The notes: a model not told the origin generated them from the sequence alone. DNA of 13,611 nt from an uncultured Lachnospiraceae bacterium (GCA_934338765.1 CAKRHL010000047.1:1-13611), one strand, 5' to 3'. Positions 1 to 7,800 are shown, counted from the stretch's first letter. Translations and numbers: made by a program.

Positions 1-383
1 CAGAGACAGCATCCAATGCATTGATGTACATCGTTGTTATTCTGCTTGGTACATCTGTTGGTGCATCTACATCAGCAGAGGCTTTCTTACGACTCAGCAC
101 ATTAAAGATCGTCGGACTCGGTTTGATTGCTTTTGCGATCGGTACTGCTTCCGGTGTGTTGTTCGGAAAACTTATGTGTCTTGTAACAGGTGGAAAAGTC
201 AATCCATTGATCGGTTCTGCCGGTGTATCTGCCGTTCCAATGGCGGCTCGTGTATCACAGAAGGTTGGTGCAGAAGCAGATCCTACAAACTTCCTGCTGA
301 TGCATGCAATGGGACCAAACGTTGCCGGAGTTATCGGTACTGCCGTGGCCGCCGGTGTATTTATGGCAATCTTTGGAATTTAG
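1..383 (+). CDS. oadB: Oxaloacetate decarboxylase beta subunit, C-terminal part (5' end outside window)
   Basis: The reading frame is open from base 3 to the TAG stop at 381-383, so this is the 3' end of a longer gene. The roughly 126 visible residues are hydrophobic and carry stretches typical of the OadB/GcdB/MmdB family: [18 protein letters not shown], then [14 protein letters not shown] near the C terminus. In this family the beta chain is the integral membrane subunit that decarboxylates carboxybiotin and couples this to sodium export. The alpha-subunit gene follows after 15 bases, so the two are clearly co-transcribed. The family assignment is strong. The exact substrate (oxaloacetate, methylmalonyl-CoA or glutaconyl-CoA) is inferred from the adjacent pyruvate/oxaloacetate-type carboxyltransferase, not from this fragment. 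Confidence 0.9.
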   Translation, partial: ETASNALMYIVVILLGTSVGASTSAEAFLRLSTLKIVGLGLIAFAIGTASGVLFGKLMCLVTGGKVNPLIGSAGVSAVPMAARVSQKVGAEADPTNFLLMHAMGPNVAGVIGTAVAAGVFMAIFGI

Positions 384-398
384 AATTGGAGGAGAATC

Positions 399-1823
399 AT
401 GGCTAATAAAGAGAAATCTATTGAAAAGAAACCTTTAAAAATAACAGAAACCATTCTGCGTGATGCTCATCAGTCTCTGATCGCCACCAGAATGACCACA
501 GAGCAGATGCTTCCGATCGTAGACAAGATGGATCAGATCGGATACCATGCAGTAGAGTGCTGGGGTGGTGCTACATTCGATGCTTCCCTTCGTTTCCTCA
601 AGGAGGATCCATGGGAGAGACTTCGTAAATTAAGAGCCGGTTTCAAAAATACAAAGCTGCAGATGCTTTTCCGTGGACAGAACATCCTCGGTTACAATCA
701 TTATGCAGATGATGTGGTAGAGTATTTCGTACAGAAGTCTATCGCAAACGGTATTGACATTATCCGTATCTTCGACTGTCTGAACGATCTCCGTAATCTG
801 GAGACAGCAGTAAAGGCAGCCAATAAAGAGAACGGTCATGCACAGATTGCCCTTTCTTATACTCTGGGTGATGCATATACCCTGGATTACTGGAAGGATA
901 TGGCAAAGAGAATCGAGGATATGGGTGCGAAGTCCCTTTGTATCAAGGATATGGCAGGTCTCTTAGTTCCTGTAAAAGCTACAGAGCTTGTTGAGGCACT
1001 GAAGGAGTCCGTTGATATTCCGATCGATCTGCATACCCATTACACCTCCGGTGTTGCTTCTATGACCTATATGAAGGCAGTAGAGGCAGGCTGTGATATC
1101 ATTGATACCGCAATCTCTCCATTTGCTATGGGTACCAGCCAGCCTGCTACAGAGGTTATGGTTGAGGCATTCAAGGGTACACCTTATGATACCGGTCTTG
1201 ACCTTGATAAGCTGGCAGAGATCGCCGATTACTTCCGTCCAATGCGTGAGGAAGCATTAAAGACCGGTCTGATGAATACAAAGGTGCTTGGTGTTAACAT
1301 CCAGACACTTCGTTATCAGGTACCTGGAGGAATGCTCAGTAACCTGGTATCCCAGCTCAAGGAGATGGGACAGGAGGACAAGTATGAGCAGGTACTTGAG
1401 GAAGTACCAAAGGTTCGTAAGGACTTTGGTGAGCCACCTCTTGTAACTCCTTCATCACAGATCGTTGGTACACAGGCTGTACTGAATGTGGTATCCGGTG
1501 AGCGCTATAAGATGGTAACAAAAGAGTCCAAGAAGCTCCTTTCCGGAGAGTTCGGACAGACTGTTAAGCCATTTGATAAGGAAGTACAAAAGAAGTGTAT
1601 TGGCGATACCAAGCCGATCACATGCCGTCCAGCCGATCTGATCAAGCCACAGCTTGCAGATATCGAAAAGGAAATGGCTCAGTACAAGCAGCAGGATGAA
1701 GATGTTCTTTCCTATGCCCTGTTCCCTCAGGTAGCAACAGAGTTCTTCAAATATCGTGAGGCACAGCAGAACAAGGTGGACGCAGCAGCAGCTGATACAG
1801 ACAGCAAGGCTTATCCTGTTTAA
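399..1823 (+). CDS. oadA: Oxaloacetate decarboxylase alpha subunit / pyruvate carboxylase subunit B-type carboxyltransferase
   Basis: This 474-residue protein is the carboxyltransferase that moves CO2 from oxaloacetate to a biotin carrier. The TIM-barrel signature RDAHQSLIATR (residues 21-31) holds the metal-binding Asp22. The substrate-site stretch ECWGGATFD lies at 53-61. The lysine expected to be carbamylated is Lys183 in CIKDMAGLL, and the other metal ligands are His212 and His214 in DLHTHYTSG. A conserved PYC/OADA domain fills residues of about 290-450. The protein ends without the biotinyl domain and MKM lysine motif of the longer Klebsiella-type alpha chain, so the biotin carrier must be a separate protein, probably encoded upstream of the window. 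GGAGGAG at 388-394 is the ribosome binding site. With OadB it should form a membrane-bound sodium-pumping decarboxylase. Confidence 0.93.
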   Translation: MANKEKSIEKKPLKITETILRDAHQSLIATRMTTEQMLPIVDKMDQIGYHAVECWGGATFDASLRFLKEDPWERLRKLRAGFKNTKLQMLFRGQNILGYNHYADDVVEYFVQKSIANGIDIIRIFDCLNDLRNLETAVKAANKENGHAQIALSYTLGDAYTLDYWKDMAKRIEDMGAKSLCIKDMAGLLVPVKATELVEALKESVDIPIDLHTHYTSGVASMTYMKAVEAGCDIIDTAISPFAMGTSQPATEVMVEAFKGTPYDTGLDLDKLAEIADYFRPMREEALKTGLMNTKVLGVNIQTLRYQVPGGMLSNLVSQLKEMGQEDKYEQVLEEVPKVRKDFGEPPLVTPSSQIVGTQAVLNVVSGERYKMVTKESKKLLSGEFGQTVKPFDKEVQKKCIGDTKPITCRPADLIKPQLADIEKEMAQYKQQDEDVLSYALFPQVATEFFKYREAQQNKVDAAAADTDSKAYPV

Positions 1824-1857
1824 TCTTTCTGCGAAACATAATATAAGAATAAATAAA

Positions 1858-1908
1858 AAAATACTCCGGCAAAGATCCGAAAACATTTCGGTTTTGCCGG
1901 AGTATTTT
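1858..1908. terminator. Bidirectional intrinsic terminator between oadA and the DUF4321 gene
   Basis: The arms at 1859-1873 and 1893-1907 are perfectly complementary over 15 bases, with a GC-rich core of CTCCGGC/GCCGGAG. A-rich sequence precedes the left arm and T-rich sequence follows the right arm, so it can stop transcription from both converging genes. Confidence 0.88.
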
Positions 1909-1975
1909 AAATTATGTACCAATAATAAAAACAGATCCGATCTGCCGATCAACAACTGTTCTTTTCAATACTGCA

Positions 1976-2236
1976 TTAAATAAAATGATAAATGATAATT
2001 GCAATAATAATTCCAAGAATACTTCCCAGTGTGATCTTTACCGAAAGACCAAAGGTCAGTACAAGAATTCCAAGATCCAGTCTGAACGGATGTGTCAGAC
2101 CAAATTTCTGTCCGTAGCTGAGCCAGGAAAGAGCAGAAACACCTGCGGTTGCCTGAGCAATAAAGCTGCCGATCACGATCCCTGCCAAAAGCAGCAAAAA
2201 CAATGCCCAGTTATTTTTACCAGCACCACGTGCCAT
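1976..2236 (-). CDS. DUF4321 family small membrane protein
   Basis: An 86-residue protein starting MARGAGKNNW. It has two hydrophobic segments, at residues 10-30 and about 55-83, joined by the stretch SWLSYGQKFGLTHPFRLDLG. Length, topology and the pattern of short basic N terminus, glycine-rich first helix and L-D-L-G-I-L-V-L-T-F-G-L second helix match the DUF4321 family of Clostridia, whose role is unknown. The start at 2234-2236 was chosen because GAGGTG lies six bases upstream and a strong promoter sits just before it. The frame continues open far upstream, but that part is unlike coding sequence and lies beyond the promoter. It converges on oadA and is divergent from the first LCP gene. 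No function can be assigned. Confidence 0.8.
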   Translation of the reverse strand: MARGAGKNNWALFLLLLAGIVIGSFIAQATAGVSALSWLSYGQKFGLTHPFRLDLGILVLTFGLSVKITLGSILGIIIAIIIYHFI

Positions 2237-2276
2237 ATGATTCACCTCATTTCTATGATAAAATAACATCTGCTTT

Positions 2277-2305
2277 ATTATAAAGGAAGTACATATGTTC
2301 GTCAA
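2277..2305 (-). promoter_or_regulatory. Sigma-A promoter for the DUF4321 gene
   Basis: Read on the minus strand: TTGACG (2300-2305), 17-base spacer, TATAAT (2277-2282). The start codon lies about 40 bases downstream. Confidence 0.85.
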
Positions 2306-2367
2306 GGGATTATCTGACAATTTTACGCTGAATTTCTGAACAGTTTCTGAAAGATTACGAAACAGAC

Positions 2368-2396
2368 TTGTGAAATATGGCAGGATAGTGTATGAT
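2368..2396 (+). promoter_or_regulatory. Sigma-A promoter for the first LCP gene
   Basis: TTGTGA (2368-2373), 17-base spacer, TATGAT (2391-2396). The predicted transcription start near 2403 leaves a leader of about 40 bases and rules out the upstream in-frame start at 2370. Confidence 0.78.
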
Positions 2397-2444
2397 GCAT
2401 ATGTATGTAATCGAAACGATGTATATAGGAAGATGAGGATTAAA

Positions 2445-3536
2445 ATGAAAAAAGCAAAGAAAAAAAACAGACGGATCATTCCGAAGGTTCTCTTTGGATT
2501 TGCTCTGTGTGCCAGCATATTTGCAGGATTCTGGATTGCCCGGACACAGATCGTATTCAGCTCTGTCAATCAAAATAAGGACAACGCTTTCAAGGAGGTT
2601 AAGCTTCCGAAGGGCAATTACAAGAGCGATAACAACATCGTCAATATTCTAGTCATCGGTAATGATTACCGTAAGGAGACCGGATATACGGCAGCAGGTC
2701 TCCCGGATGTTATCATGATCGCCACACTGGATAAAAAGCACAAAAATCTCAAGCTGACATCTCTGTTGCGTGATCAGATCGTTGAGATCCCCGGACATGG
2801 ACAGAACCGTCTGAATTCCTGCTTTGGCTACGGAGAGGACGGACCTACACTTCTTTACAAGACCATTGCCCAGAACTTTAATATCAAGCTTGACGGCTAT
2901 GTGGAAGTAGGCTTTGATGCGGTAAAAGCCATTGTCAACGCTGTGGGAGGAGTGGATATCGAGCTCACAGAGTCCGAAGCTGCTTACCTGAATGCTACTA
3001 ACTATATCCGCCCGGCGAAATACCGCGCAGTAAAAGCCGGAAAACATACCTTAAACGGGGCACAGGCTCTCGGTTACAGCCGTATCCGTAAAACTGCCAA
3101 GGGCATCACGCCGGTCACGCCAAACGGCAAAATGGATGATTACGGCCGCACCTGGCGTCAGAGAAACGTCATTAACGCCATCTTCAACAAGGCAAAGGGA
3201 ACCTCCCTGCCAAAGCTTATGGATATGGCACAGACCATTCTCAGCAAATATGTAACCACAGATCTTAGCAGCCAGGATATCATTGGCTATATGAAGGACG
3301 TGGTGATGATGGGTACCATGGAGATCTATCAGCTGCAGATCCCGATGGATAATTATTTTACAACACAGAGAGATTATCATGCACCGGGTACCACCACAAA
3401 CCTGGGATCTGTCATTCTGCCGGATATGACAGCCAACACCGCTGCATTAAATGATTTCATCTTTAAATATAAAGGAACAGAAGGGCAGGAGTATACTTAC
3501 ACTGCCGGAACTTCAACCACGACAACCGCGCAGTAA
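2445..3536 (+). CDS. LytR-CpsA-Psr (LCP) family cell-wall glycopolymer ligase, copy 1
   Basis: A 363-residue type II membrane protein. The N terminus is very basic (MKKAKKKNRR), with one membrane helix at about residues 12-32 and an outside LCP domain at about 66-320. LCP enzymes transfer undecaprenyl-linked polymers such as teichoic acids or capsule onto peptidoglycan. Visible hallmarks are VIGNDYR (70-76), PDVIM with Asp88, SLLRD (106-110), LN at 123-124, the ALGYSRIR stretch (208-215) and DDYGRTWRQR (231-240). These supply the arginines and aspartates that bind polyprenyl pyrophosphate and Mg. The C-terminal tail is Thr/Ser rich. The start at 2445 is preferred because GAGGA (2435-2439) precedes it with five-base spacing; the ATG at 2433 has its purine run touching the start codon. 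It is a close paralogue of the next gene. The polymer substrate is unknown. Confidence 0.9.
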   Translation: MKKAKKKNRRIIPKVLFGFALCASIFAGFWIARTQIVFSSVNQNKDNAFKEVKLPKGNYKSDNNIVNILVIGNDYRKETGYTAAGLPDVIMIATLDKKHKNLKLTSLLRDQIVEIPGHGQNRLNSCFGYGEDGPTLLYKTIAQNFNIKLDGYVEVGFDAVKAIVNAVGGVDIELTESEAAYLNATNYIRPAKYRAVKAGKHTLNGAQALGYSRIRKTAKGITPVTPNGKMDDYGRTWRQRNVINAIFNKAKGTSLPKLMDMAQTILSKYVTTDLSSQDIIGYMKDVVMMGTMEIYQLQIPMDNYFTTQRDYHAPGTTTNLGSVILPDMTANTAALNDFIFKYKGTEGQEYTYTAGTSTTTTAQ

Positions 3537-3546
3537 GCAGATAAAC

Positions 3547-3582
3547 ACAGGGGTAAAATAGAATTTTGCCCCTGTTATTTTT
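3547..3582 (+). terminator. Intrinsic terminator after the first LCP gene
   Basis: A 13-bp stem (3547-3559 with 3563-3575, one G-T pair, core CAGGGG/CCCCTG) with a three-base loop, followed by TTATTTTT. Confidence 0.87.
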
Positions 3583-3637
3583 ACACACATTGATCGTCTG
3601 TACATCCTTAATCTATCCCTTTTTTGTACACTATCTC

Positions 3638-3666
3638 TTGCATATTCCTCAGGTATCATGTAAAAT
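3638..3666 (+). promoter_or_regulatory. Sigma-A promoter for the second LCP gene
   Basis: TTGCAT (3638-3643), 17-base spacer, TAAAAT (3661-3666). With the terminator upstream, this makes the second LCP gene an independent transcription unit. Confidence 0.75.
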
Positions 3667-3714
3667 ATATAAGTATTTATTGCAAAAACTATAAGATAAA
3701 TGTGAGGTTTATGT

Positions 3715-4794
3715 ATGTGGGTTAAAAGAGTACTCTATGTAGTAGCACTGATTGTCAGTGGTGCATTGGGATTTGTGGCCGCCCGGGGGCAAGTAGCTGT
3801 ATTGGATACCCTTGATGTGGTACAGAGAGATTACGATACATCTTTATCAAAGGTGGATCTGTCCGGTATCAGGGTCAATTCGGACAATGATATCGTAAAC
3901 GTCCTACTGATTGGAAATGATTACCGAAAGGAGAACGGTTATTCTGCAGCAGGACTGACTGACACCATGCTGATCGCCACATTAGACATGAAGCACGGTA
4001 CCTTAAAGCTTACCACACTGATGCGTGATATGCTGGTAGAAATTCCTGATCACGGAAACAATAAATTAAATTCCGCCAATTCTTTCGGCGGGATCGAACT
4101 TCTTTATAAAACCATTGCCCAGAACTTCAATATCCAGCTTGACGGATATGTAGAAGTCAGCTTTGATGCTTTTAAGACCATTGTCAATGACGTTGGCGGT
4201 GTAGAGATTGAGCTTACCGAGTCAGAGGCAGCTTATCTTAATGCGACCAATTACATCCGTCCGGCAAAGTATCGTACTGTGAAAGCCGGAAAGCATACCT
4301 TAAACGGAGCCCAGGCTCTTGGTTACTGCCGAATCCGTAAGTATGCCAAGGGCATCCAGCCTGTAACGCCAACCGGCCAGATTGACGATTACGGTCGTAC
4401 ATGGCGTCAGAGGAATGCCATTACCAGTATTTTCAATAAGGTTAAGAAAATGCCAATGTCCAAATGGCTGGACATCGCAAAGGATGTACTGAAAAAGAAT
4501 GTCAAAACAGATCTGACCAACAAACAGATCATCAACTATATCAAAGATGTGGTCATGATGGGAACCACCACGATCCATCAGTTACAGATTCCGGTTAATC
4601 CGTACTTTTCCGGTGGAAATGTTCCGGGCGTTGGATCCTGCCTTACGATCCAGAAGGAGTATCAGGCCGATGCCATCAACCAGTTTATCTTTAAATATGA
4701 TGGCAAAGACGGTGAATTTGAATATACCCCTTCCAGTGATGTCAGTGGGTATTCCGGCAGCAGTACGGCTGCTTCTCCATCTCCGGCACAATAA
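3715..4794 (+). CDS. LytR-CpsA-Psr (LCP) family cell-wall glycopolymer ligase, copy 2
   Basis: A 359-residue LCP protein. A membrane helix begins almost at once (residues 4-23), so the cytoplasmic tail is only a few residues, unlike the long basic tail of copy 1. The LCP domain shows LIGNDYR, LTDTM with the metal-binding Asp, TLMRDM, KLNSANSFGG, ALGYCRIR and DDYGRTWRQR, the family's catalytic and lipid-binding positions. By eye about two thirds of the LCP domain matches copy 1, including a 20-residue stretch around TESEAAYLN that is the same in both. The C terminus is a Ser/Pro/Gly-rich tail. GAGG (3704-3707) seven bases before ATG 3715 decides against the out-of-frame ATG at 3711. It is likely a product of tandem duplication with partly diverged substrate or regulation. 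Confidence 0.9.
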   Translation: MWVKRVLYVVALIVSGALGFVAARGQVAVLDTLDVVQRDYDTSLSKVDLSGIRVNSDNDIVNVLLIGNDYRKENGYSAAGLTDTMLIATLDMKHGTLKLTTLMRDMLVEIPDHGNNKLNSANSFGGIELLYKTIAQNFNIQLDGYVEVSFDAFKTIVNDVGGVEIELTESEAAYLNATNYIRPAKYRTVKAGKHTLNGAQALGYCRIRKYAKGIQPVTPTGQIDDYGRTWRQRNAITSIFNKVKKMPMSKWLDIAKDVLKKNVKTDLTNKQIINYIKDVVMMGTTTIHQLQIPVNPYFSGGNVPGVGSCLTIQKEYQADAINQFIFKYDGKDGEFEYTPSSDVSGYSGSSTAASPSPAQ

Positions 4795-4810
4795 TACAGA
4801 CTTTTCTTAT

Positions 4811-4864
4811 ACACTTAAAAAGGAAATCCAAAGCAAGTTTTGCATGGATTTCCTTTTTAAGTGT
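4811..4864. terminator. Long hairpin terminator between the second LCP gene and the carboxypeptidase
   Basis: The arms at 4811-4830 and 4845-4864 are perfectly complementary over 20 bases, with a 14-base loop. Each arm contains an A5/T5 run, so the hairpin can present a U-tract on either strand. It lies between convergent genes and probably terminates both, although the stem is AT-rich compared with the other terminators here. Confidence 0.75.
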
Positions 4865-4893
4865 CATATATCAATGATCACTGATCCGCAGTT

Positions 4894-6126
4894 TTAAGCA
4901 ACGAACCATCGTTTGATCAGCCGTCCCAGACAATCGGTATATGTTGCTTTCGACACCTTTTTTGCCGCATAAACCGGAATTTCTTCCAATGTCTGATCAT
5001 TCATTGTATATACAACTCTGCCAATGATCTCACCTTTTTTAACCGGTGCCGTCAGATTCTTCTTATATTCAAATTTTCTTTGAATCTGTTCCCCTGCTTC
5101 TCCCTTGCACAGCGTATAGGAAAAATCCTTATTCACGTATGGGATCACCGATTCCGTCACACCGTTTTTGACCGGGATCACAGGAAGCTTCAGAGCAGAT
5201 GTCTTATCCTGATAACCGGTACAATTTGCAAAACCATAATCTAACAGAGCCGCTGCCTGGCTAAAACGTGTCTTTGGATCCGGAGCTGCCATCACCACCG
5301 CCGTAAGGCTCACAGCCGCACGGGATGCGGTAGCGGAAAGACAATATTTAGCTTTTGATGTGGAACCTGTTTTTAACCCCGTGATTCCCTGATATGTCCG
5401 GATCAGCTTATTGGTGTTGGTCAGTCCAAACCGGGTGTCTCCCTTTTTGGTGGAATGAGTGATCTCATCCATCCAGATGGTAGAGTAGTGGCTGATCTGC
5501 GGATAACCGGAAATCAATGCTTTGGACATTAACGCCACATCATAAGCACTGCTGTAATGACCGTTTTCAATGGAATCATCCAGGCCATTACAATTCATGA
5601 AATGCGTATGCTTCATGCCTAGCTCCTCTGCCTTCTGATTCATCTGATCCACAAATGCCTGCTCCGAGCCGGCAACATACTCCGCCATGGCAACCGCCGC
5701 ATCATTGGCACTTGCCACGCTGATACATTTGATCATGGTATCCACCGTCTGTGTCTCCCCCGGTTCCAGAAACACCTGGGAACCTCCCATGGACGCCGCA
5801 TATTCACTGACAGAGATCGGATCCTCCAGATGTATCTGTCCCTTTTCCAATGCATCAAAGATCAGCAGCAGTGTCATGATCTTTGTGATACTGGCAGGGA
5901 TCAGCTCTTTGTCCTTTTCCTTTTCATATAAGATACGCCCGCTGCTGTTTTCGATCAGAACCGCAGACTGCGCGGTAATATCCATCGCACTGTTTTCTTC
6001 AGCATTATTTCCCGCAGCTTTCTTTTCCTCCTGTGCATAAACCTTCACGTTATGTATTGGATCTCCCGGGCTGCCGGCAAGCAGCAGCACTGCCAAAAAC
6101 AGGGCAAACGCTTTTTGATACTTCAT
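4894..6126 (-). CDS. Secreted serine-type D-Ala-D-Ala carboxypeptidase (DacA/DacF, PBP5 family)
   Basis: A 410-residue low-molecular-weight penicillin-binding protein that trims the terminal D-Ala from peptidoglycan stem peptides. A signal peptide covers about residues 1-32 (hydrophobic FALFLAVLLLAG, possible cleavage near VYAQ). The three active-site motifs are present: SITK with nucleophile Ser79 and Lys82, SAN at 139-141, and KTG at 252-254. A PBP5-type C-terminal beta domain follows at about 310-395, then a short amphipathic end, GRLIKRWFVA, that may touch the membrane. The start at 6124-6126 has GAGG six bases upstream and gives a normal signal peptide; the earlier in-frame ATGs lie at or above the likely transcription start. 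It is divergent from yhbY. The precise paralogue (dacA, dacB or dacF) cannot be told from sequence alone. Confidence 0.92.
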   Translation of the reverse strand: MKYQKAFALFLAVLLLAGSPGDPIHNVKVYAQEEKKAAGNNAEENSAMDITAQSAVLIENSSGRILYEKEKDKELIPASITKIMTLLLIFDALEKGQIHLEDPISVSEYAASMGGSQVFLEPGETQTVDTMIKCISVASANDAAVAMAEYVAGSEQAFVDQMNQKAEELGMKHTHFMNCNGLDDSIENGHYSSAYDVALMSKALISGYPQISHYSTIWMDEITHSTKKGDTRFGLTNTNKLIRTYQGITGLKTGSTSKAKYCLSATASRAAVSLTAVVMAAPDPKTRFSQAAALLDYGFANCTGYQDKTSALKLPVIPVKNGVTESVIPYVNKDFSYTLCKGEAGEQIQRKFEYKKNLTAPVKKGEIIGRVVYTMNDQTLEEIPVYAAKKVSKATYTDCLGRLIKRWFVA

Positions 6127-6161
6127 AGGAAACCTCATATATCCTTCAATTACCATAATAT

Positions 6162-6190
6162 ATTGTACAAAATGCATGATTATTCCAAAA
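6162..6190 (-). promoter_or_regulatory. Candidate promoter for the carboxypeptidase gene
   Basis: Minus strand: TTTTGG (6185-6190), 17-base spacer, TACAAT (6162-6167). The -35 is poor. The position, about 30 bases above the start codon at 6126, is reasonable. Confidence 0.4.
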
Positions 6191-6195
6191 AATGT

Positions 6196-6224
6196 TTGGC
6201 AACCGCCACATCTTCGTTTATAAT
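6196..6224 (+). promoter_or_regulatory. Sigma-A promoter of the yhbY-nadD-yqeK-rsfS operon
   Basis: TTGGCA (6196-6201), 17-base spacer, TATAAT (6219-6224). The transcript would begin near 6231, so translation cannot start at the in-frame ATG at 6229. Confidence 0.86.
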
Positions 6225-6261
6225 AGGTATGAAAAACGCAAAGAAAGGCATGGTAATAAAT

Positions 6262-6561
6262 ATGACAAGTAAAGAACGGGCAGAGTTAAAATCCCAGGCA
6301 ATGACAATGGACAGCATCTTTCAGATCGGTAAAGCAAGTCTGACACCACAGATGACACAGGCGATCCGTGATGCACTCCACGCCAGAGAGCTGATCAAAA
6401 TCTCTGTATTAAAAAACTGTGCAGATGATCCAAAGGAGCTTGCAAGGATCCTGGCAGAGCGCACCGGTTCCCAGGTGGTTCAGGTCATTGGCAAAAAAAT
6501 TGTCTTATATAAATTAAATCCTGAGAAGGAAAAGAAGAGAAGGGATGCTGCAAAAAAATGA
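6262..6561 (+). CDS. yhbY: YhbY/YqeI-type CRM-domain RNA-binding protein
   Basis: A 99-residue protein that is essentially one CRM domain, the fold linked to 50S ribosomal subunit assembly. MTSKERAELKSQA matches the usual family N terminus. It is followed by FQIGKASLTP, IRDALHARELIKISVLKN and RTGSQVVQVIGKKIVLYK, then a lysine-rich tail. The GxxG-type loop reads GKAS instead of the usual GKGG. The start at 6262 is chosen by family N terminus and length; its nearest SD-like run, AAAGG at 6244-6248, is rather far (13 bases). The in-frame ATG at 6250 would have the purine run touching it. It is first in an operon with nadD, which it overlaps by four bases (ATGA), so translation is probably coupled. 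Confidence 0.9.
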   Translation: MTSKERAELKSQAMTMDSIFQIGKASLTPQMTQAIRDALHARELIKISVLKNCADDPKELARILAERTGSQVVQVIGKKIVLYKLNPEKEKKRRDAAKK

Positions 6562-7166
6562 GCCGGATCGGTATTATGGGAGGCACCTTTAATCCGATCC
6601 ACAATGCACATCTGACCATGGCTCATGCTGCATATGAGCAGGCCTGTCTTGATAAGATCTGGTTCATGCCCTCCAAAAATCCCCCTCACAAAAGCTCCTC
6701 GGAGATCATATCCGAGAAACATCGCAGCAATATGATCAGACAGGCGATCAAAGACACACCGTTCTTTGAATTTTCTGACTTCGAACTGCGTCATGAGGGT
6801 ACAACCTACACTGCAGAGACATTGCAGCGGCTTCACCGGACATATCCCTCGGATCAGTTTTATTTTCTGATGGGCGGAGATTCCCTGTTTGAACTTGAAA
6901 CCTGGTATCACCCGGAGCAGATCATGAAAATGACAACGATCCTGGCATTTTCCCGGAACGGAGAGACATTGCAGCATATGCAGGCCAGAGCCGCTTATCT
7001 GACCGACCATTATCAGGCAGATATCCGGATTCTTTCCATGCCGGATATGCCTATCAGCTCCAGTCTGATCCGCAGCCGTATTCTGGCAGAAAAGCCGGTG
7101 GACCGGATGCTCCCTCCTGCCGTGGAAAAGTATATTTTCCAAGAAAAACTGTATACTACACATTGA
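6558..7166 (+). CDS. nadD: Nicotinate-nucleotide adenylyltransferase
   Basis: A 202-residue enzyme that adenylates nicotinate mononucleotide to deamido-NAD in NAD synthesis. The nucleotidyltransferase signature GGTFNPIHNAHL (8-19) contains the HxxH pair His15 and His18. NPPHK at 41-45, FLMGGDSL at 103-110 with the W of ETWYH just after, and the ATP-binding ISSSLIRSRI (166-175) are all in the expected places. Length is normal for bacterial NadD. The start overlaps the yhbY stop codon, and 25 bases separate its end from yqeK. The Firmicute order yhbY-nadD-yqeK-rsfS is exactly kept. Confidence 0.96.
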   Translation: MSRIGIMGGTFNPIHNAHLTMAHAAYEQACLDKIWFMPSKNPPHKSSSEIISEKHRSNMIRQAIKDTPFFEFSDFELRHEGTTYTAETLQRLHRTYPSDQFYFLMGGDSLFELETWYHPEQIMKMTTILAFSRNGETLQHMQARAAYLTDHYQADIRILSMPDMPISSSLIRSRILAEKPVDRMLPPAVEKYIFQEKLYTTH

Positions 7167-7191
7167 TATACTACAAAGGAAGTGTAAACAT

Positions 7192-7800
7192 ATGCTGGAT
7201 AACGAACAACTGGCGCAGATCCAGAAGAAACTCCAGAAAAATATCACACCAAAGCGGTACCGTCACACCATTGGCGTCATGCATACCTCAATCTCCATGG
7301 CCATGCGCTATGGGGCAGATCTGCAGCAGGCAGCTCTGGCCGGTCTGTTACATGACTGTGCAAAATGCCTTGACGATAAAGAAATGCTCCGGCAGTGTGA
7401 TAAATATGATATTCCCTGCAACAAAACGGAGAAAAAGCAGCCTTATCTGCTTCATGCAAAACTGGGTGCCTGTTATGCTGCTAAAAAGTACGGTGTAGAA
7501 GATGAGGAGGTCTGCAGTGCCATCCGCTACCACACCACAGGATGTCCCGGCATGAGTCTGCTGGAAGCGATCGTATTTACGGCAGATTATATTGAGCCAA
7601 ACCGCAAAATGCTGGATCACCTTCCGGCCATCCGCAAAATGGCATTTATCGATCTGGAGGAGGCTGTCTACATGATCCTCCGGGATACTGTGGATTATCT
7701 TGGAAAAGGAGACCGGGACAAGACGGATCAGATCGAACATCATACGCTGGAAGCATATGATTACTATAAACGATTACATGAGAAAAAGTATGGTGAATAA
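7192..7800 (+). CDS. yqeK: YqeK family HD-domain phosphohydrolase (diadenosine tetraphosphatase type)
   Basis: A 202-residue HD-superfamily metal enzyme. The metal-binding pattern is visible: His25 in RYRHTIGV, the doublet His54-Asp55 in GLLHDCAK, His88 in YLLHAKLG, His114 in IRYHTTG, and Asp132 in FTADYIEPNR. The last motif, with YIEPNR, is characteristic of YqeK. Members of this family split Ap4A symmetrically into two ADP, removing a stress nucleotide; that activity is known for the family and inferred here. AAAGGA ends about 11 bases before the ATG. In its operon it stands between nadD and rsfS, as in Bacillus. Confidence 0.93.
   Translation: MLDNEQLAQIQKKLQKNITPKRYRHTIGVMHTSISMAMRYGADLQQAALAGLLHDCAKCLDDKEMLRQCDKYDIPCNKTEKKQPYLLHAKLGACYAAKKYGVEDEEVCSAIRYHTTGCPGMSLLEAIVFTADYIEPNRKMLDHLPAIRKMAFIDLEEAVYMILRDTVDYLGKGDRDKTDQIEHHTLEAYDYYKRLHEKKYGE

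Noticed and set aside
1455..1955. Long minus-strand open frame opposite the end of oadA
   Set aside because: It is a shadow of a well-conserved gene, runs through the terminator and has no ribosome binding site or recognisable domain.
1950..1961. LexA-box-like CAACAACTGTTC
   Set aside because: The first base breaks the operator half site, and the place between convergent genes has no promoter.
2370..2444. Earlier start for the first LCP protein
   Set aside because: It would lie inside the promoter (between -35 and -10), before the predicted transcription start.
2237..2569. N-terminal extension of the DUF4321 frame
   Set aside because: It runs past a strong promoter and into the divergent LCP gene. 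The 86-residue form has the right length, a Shine-Dalgarno site and the family N terminus.
6052..6261. Earlier starts for yhbY
   Set aside because: They lie upstream of or at the -10 element, and the extra residues do not belong to the family; the 99-residue form matches known homologues.
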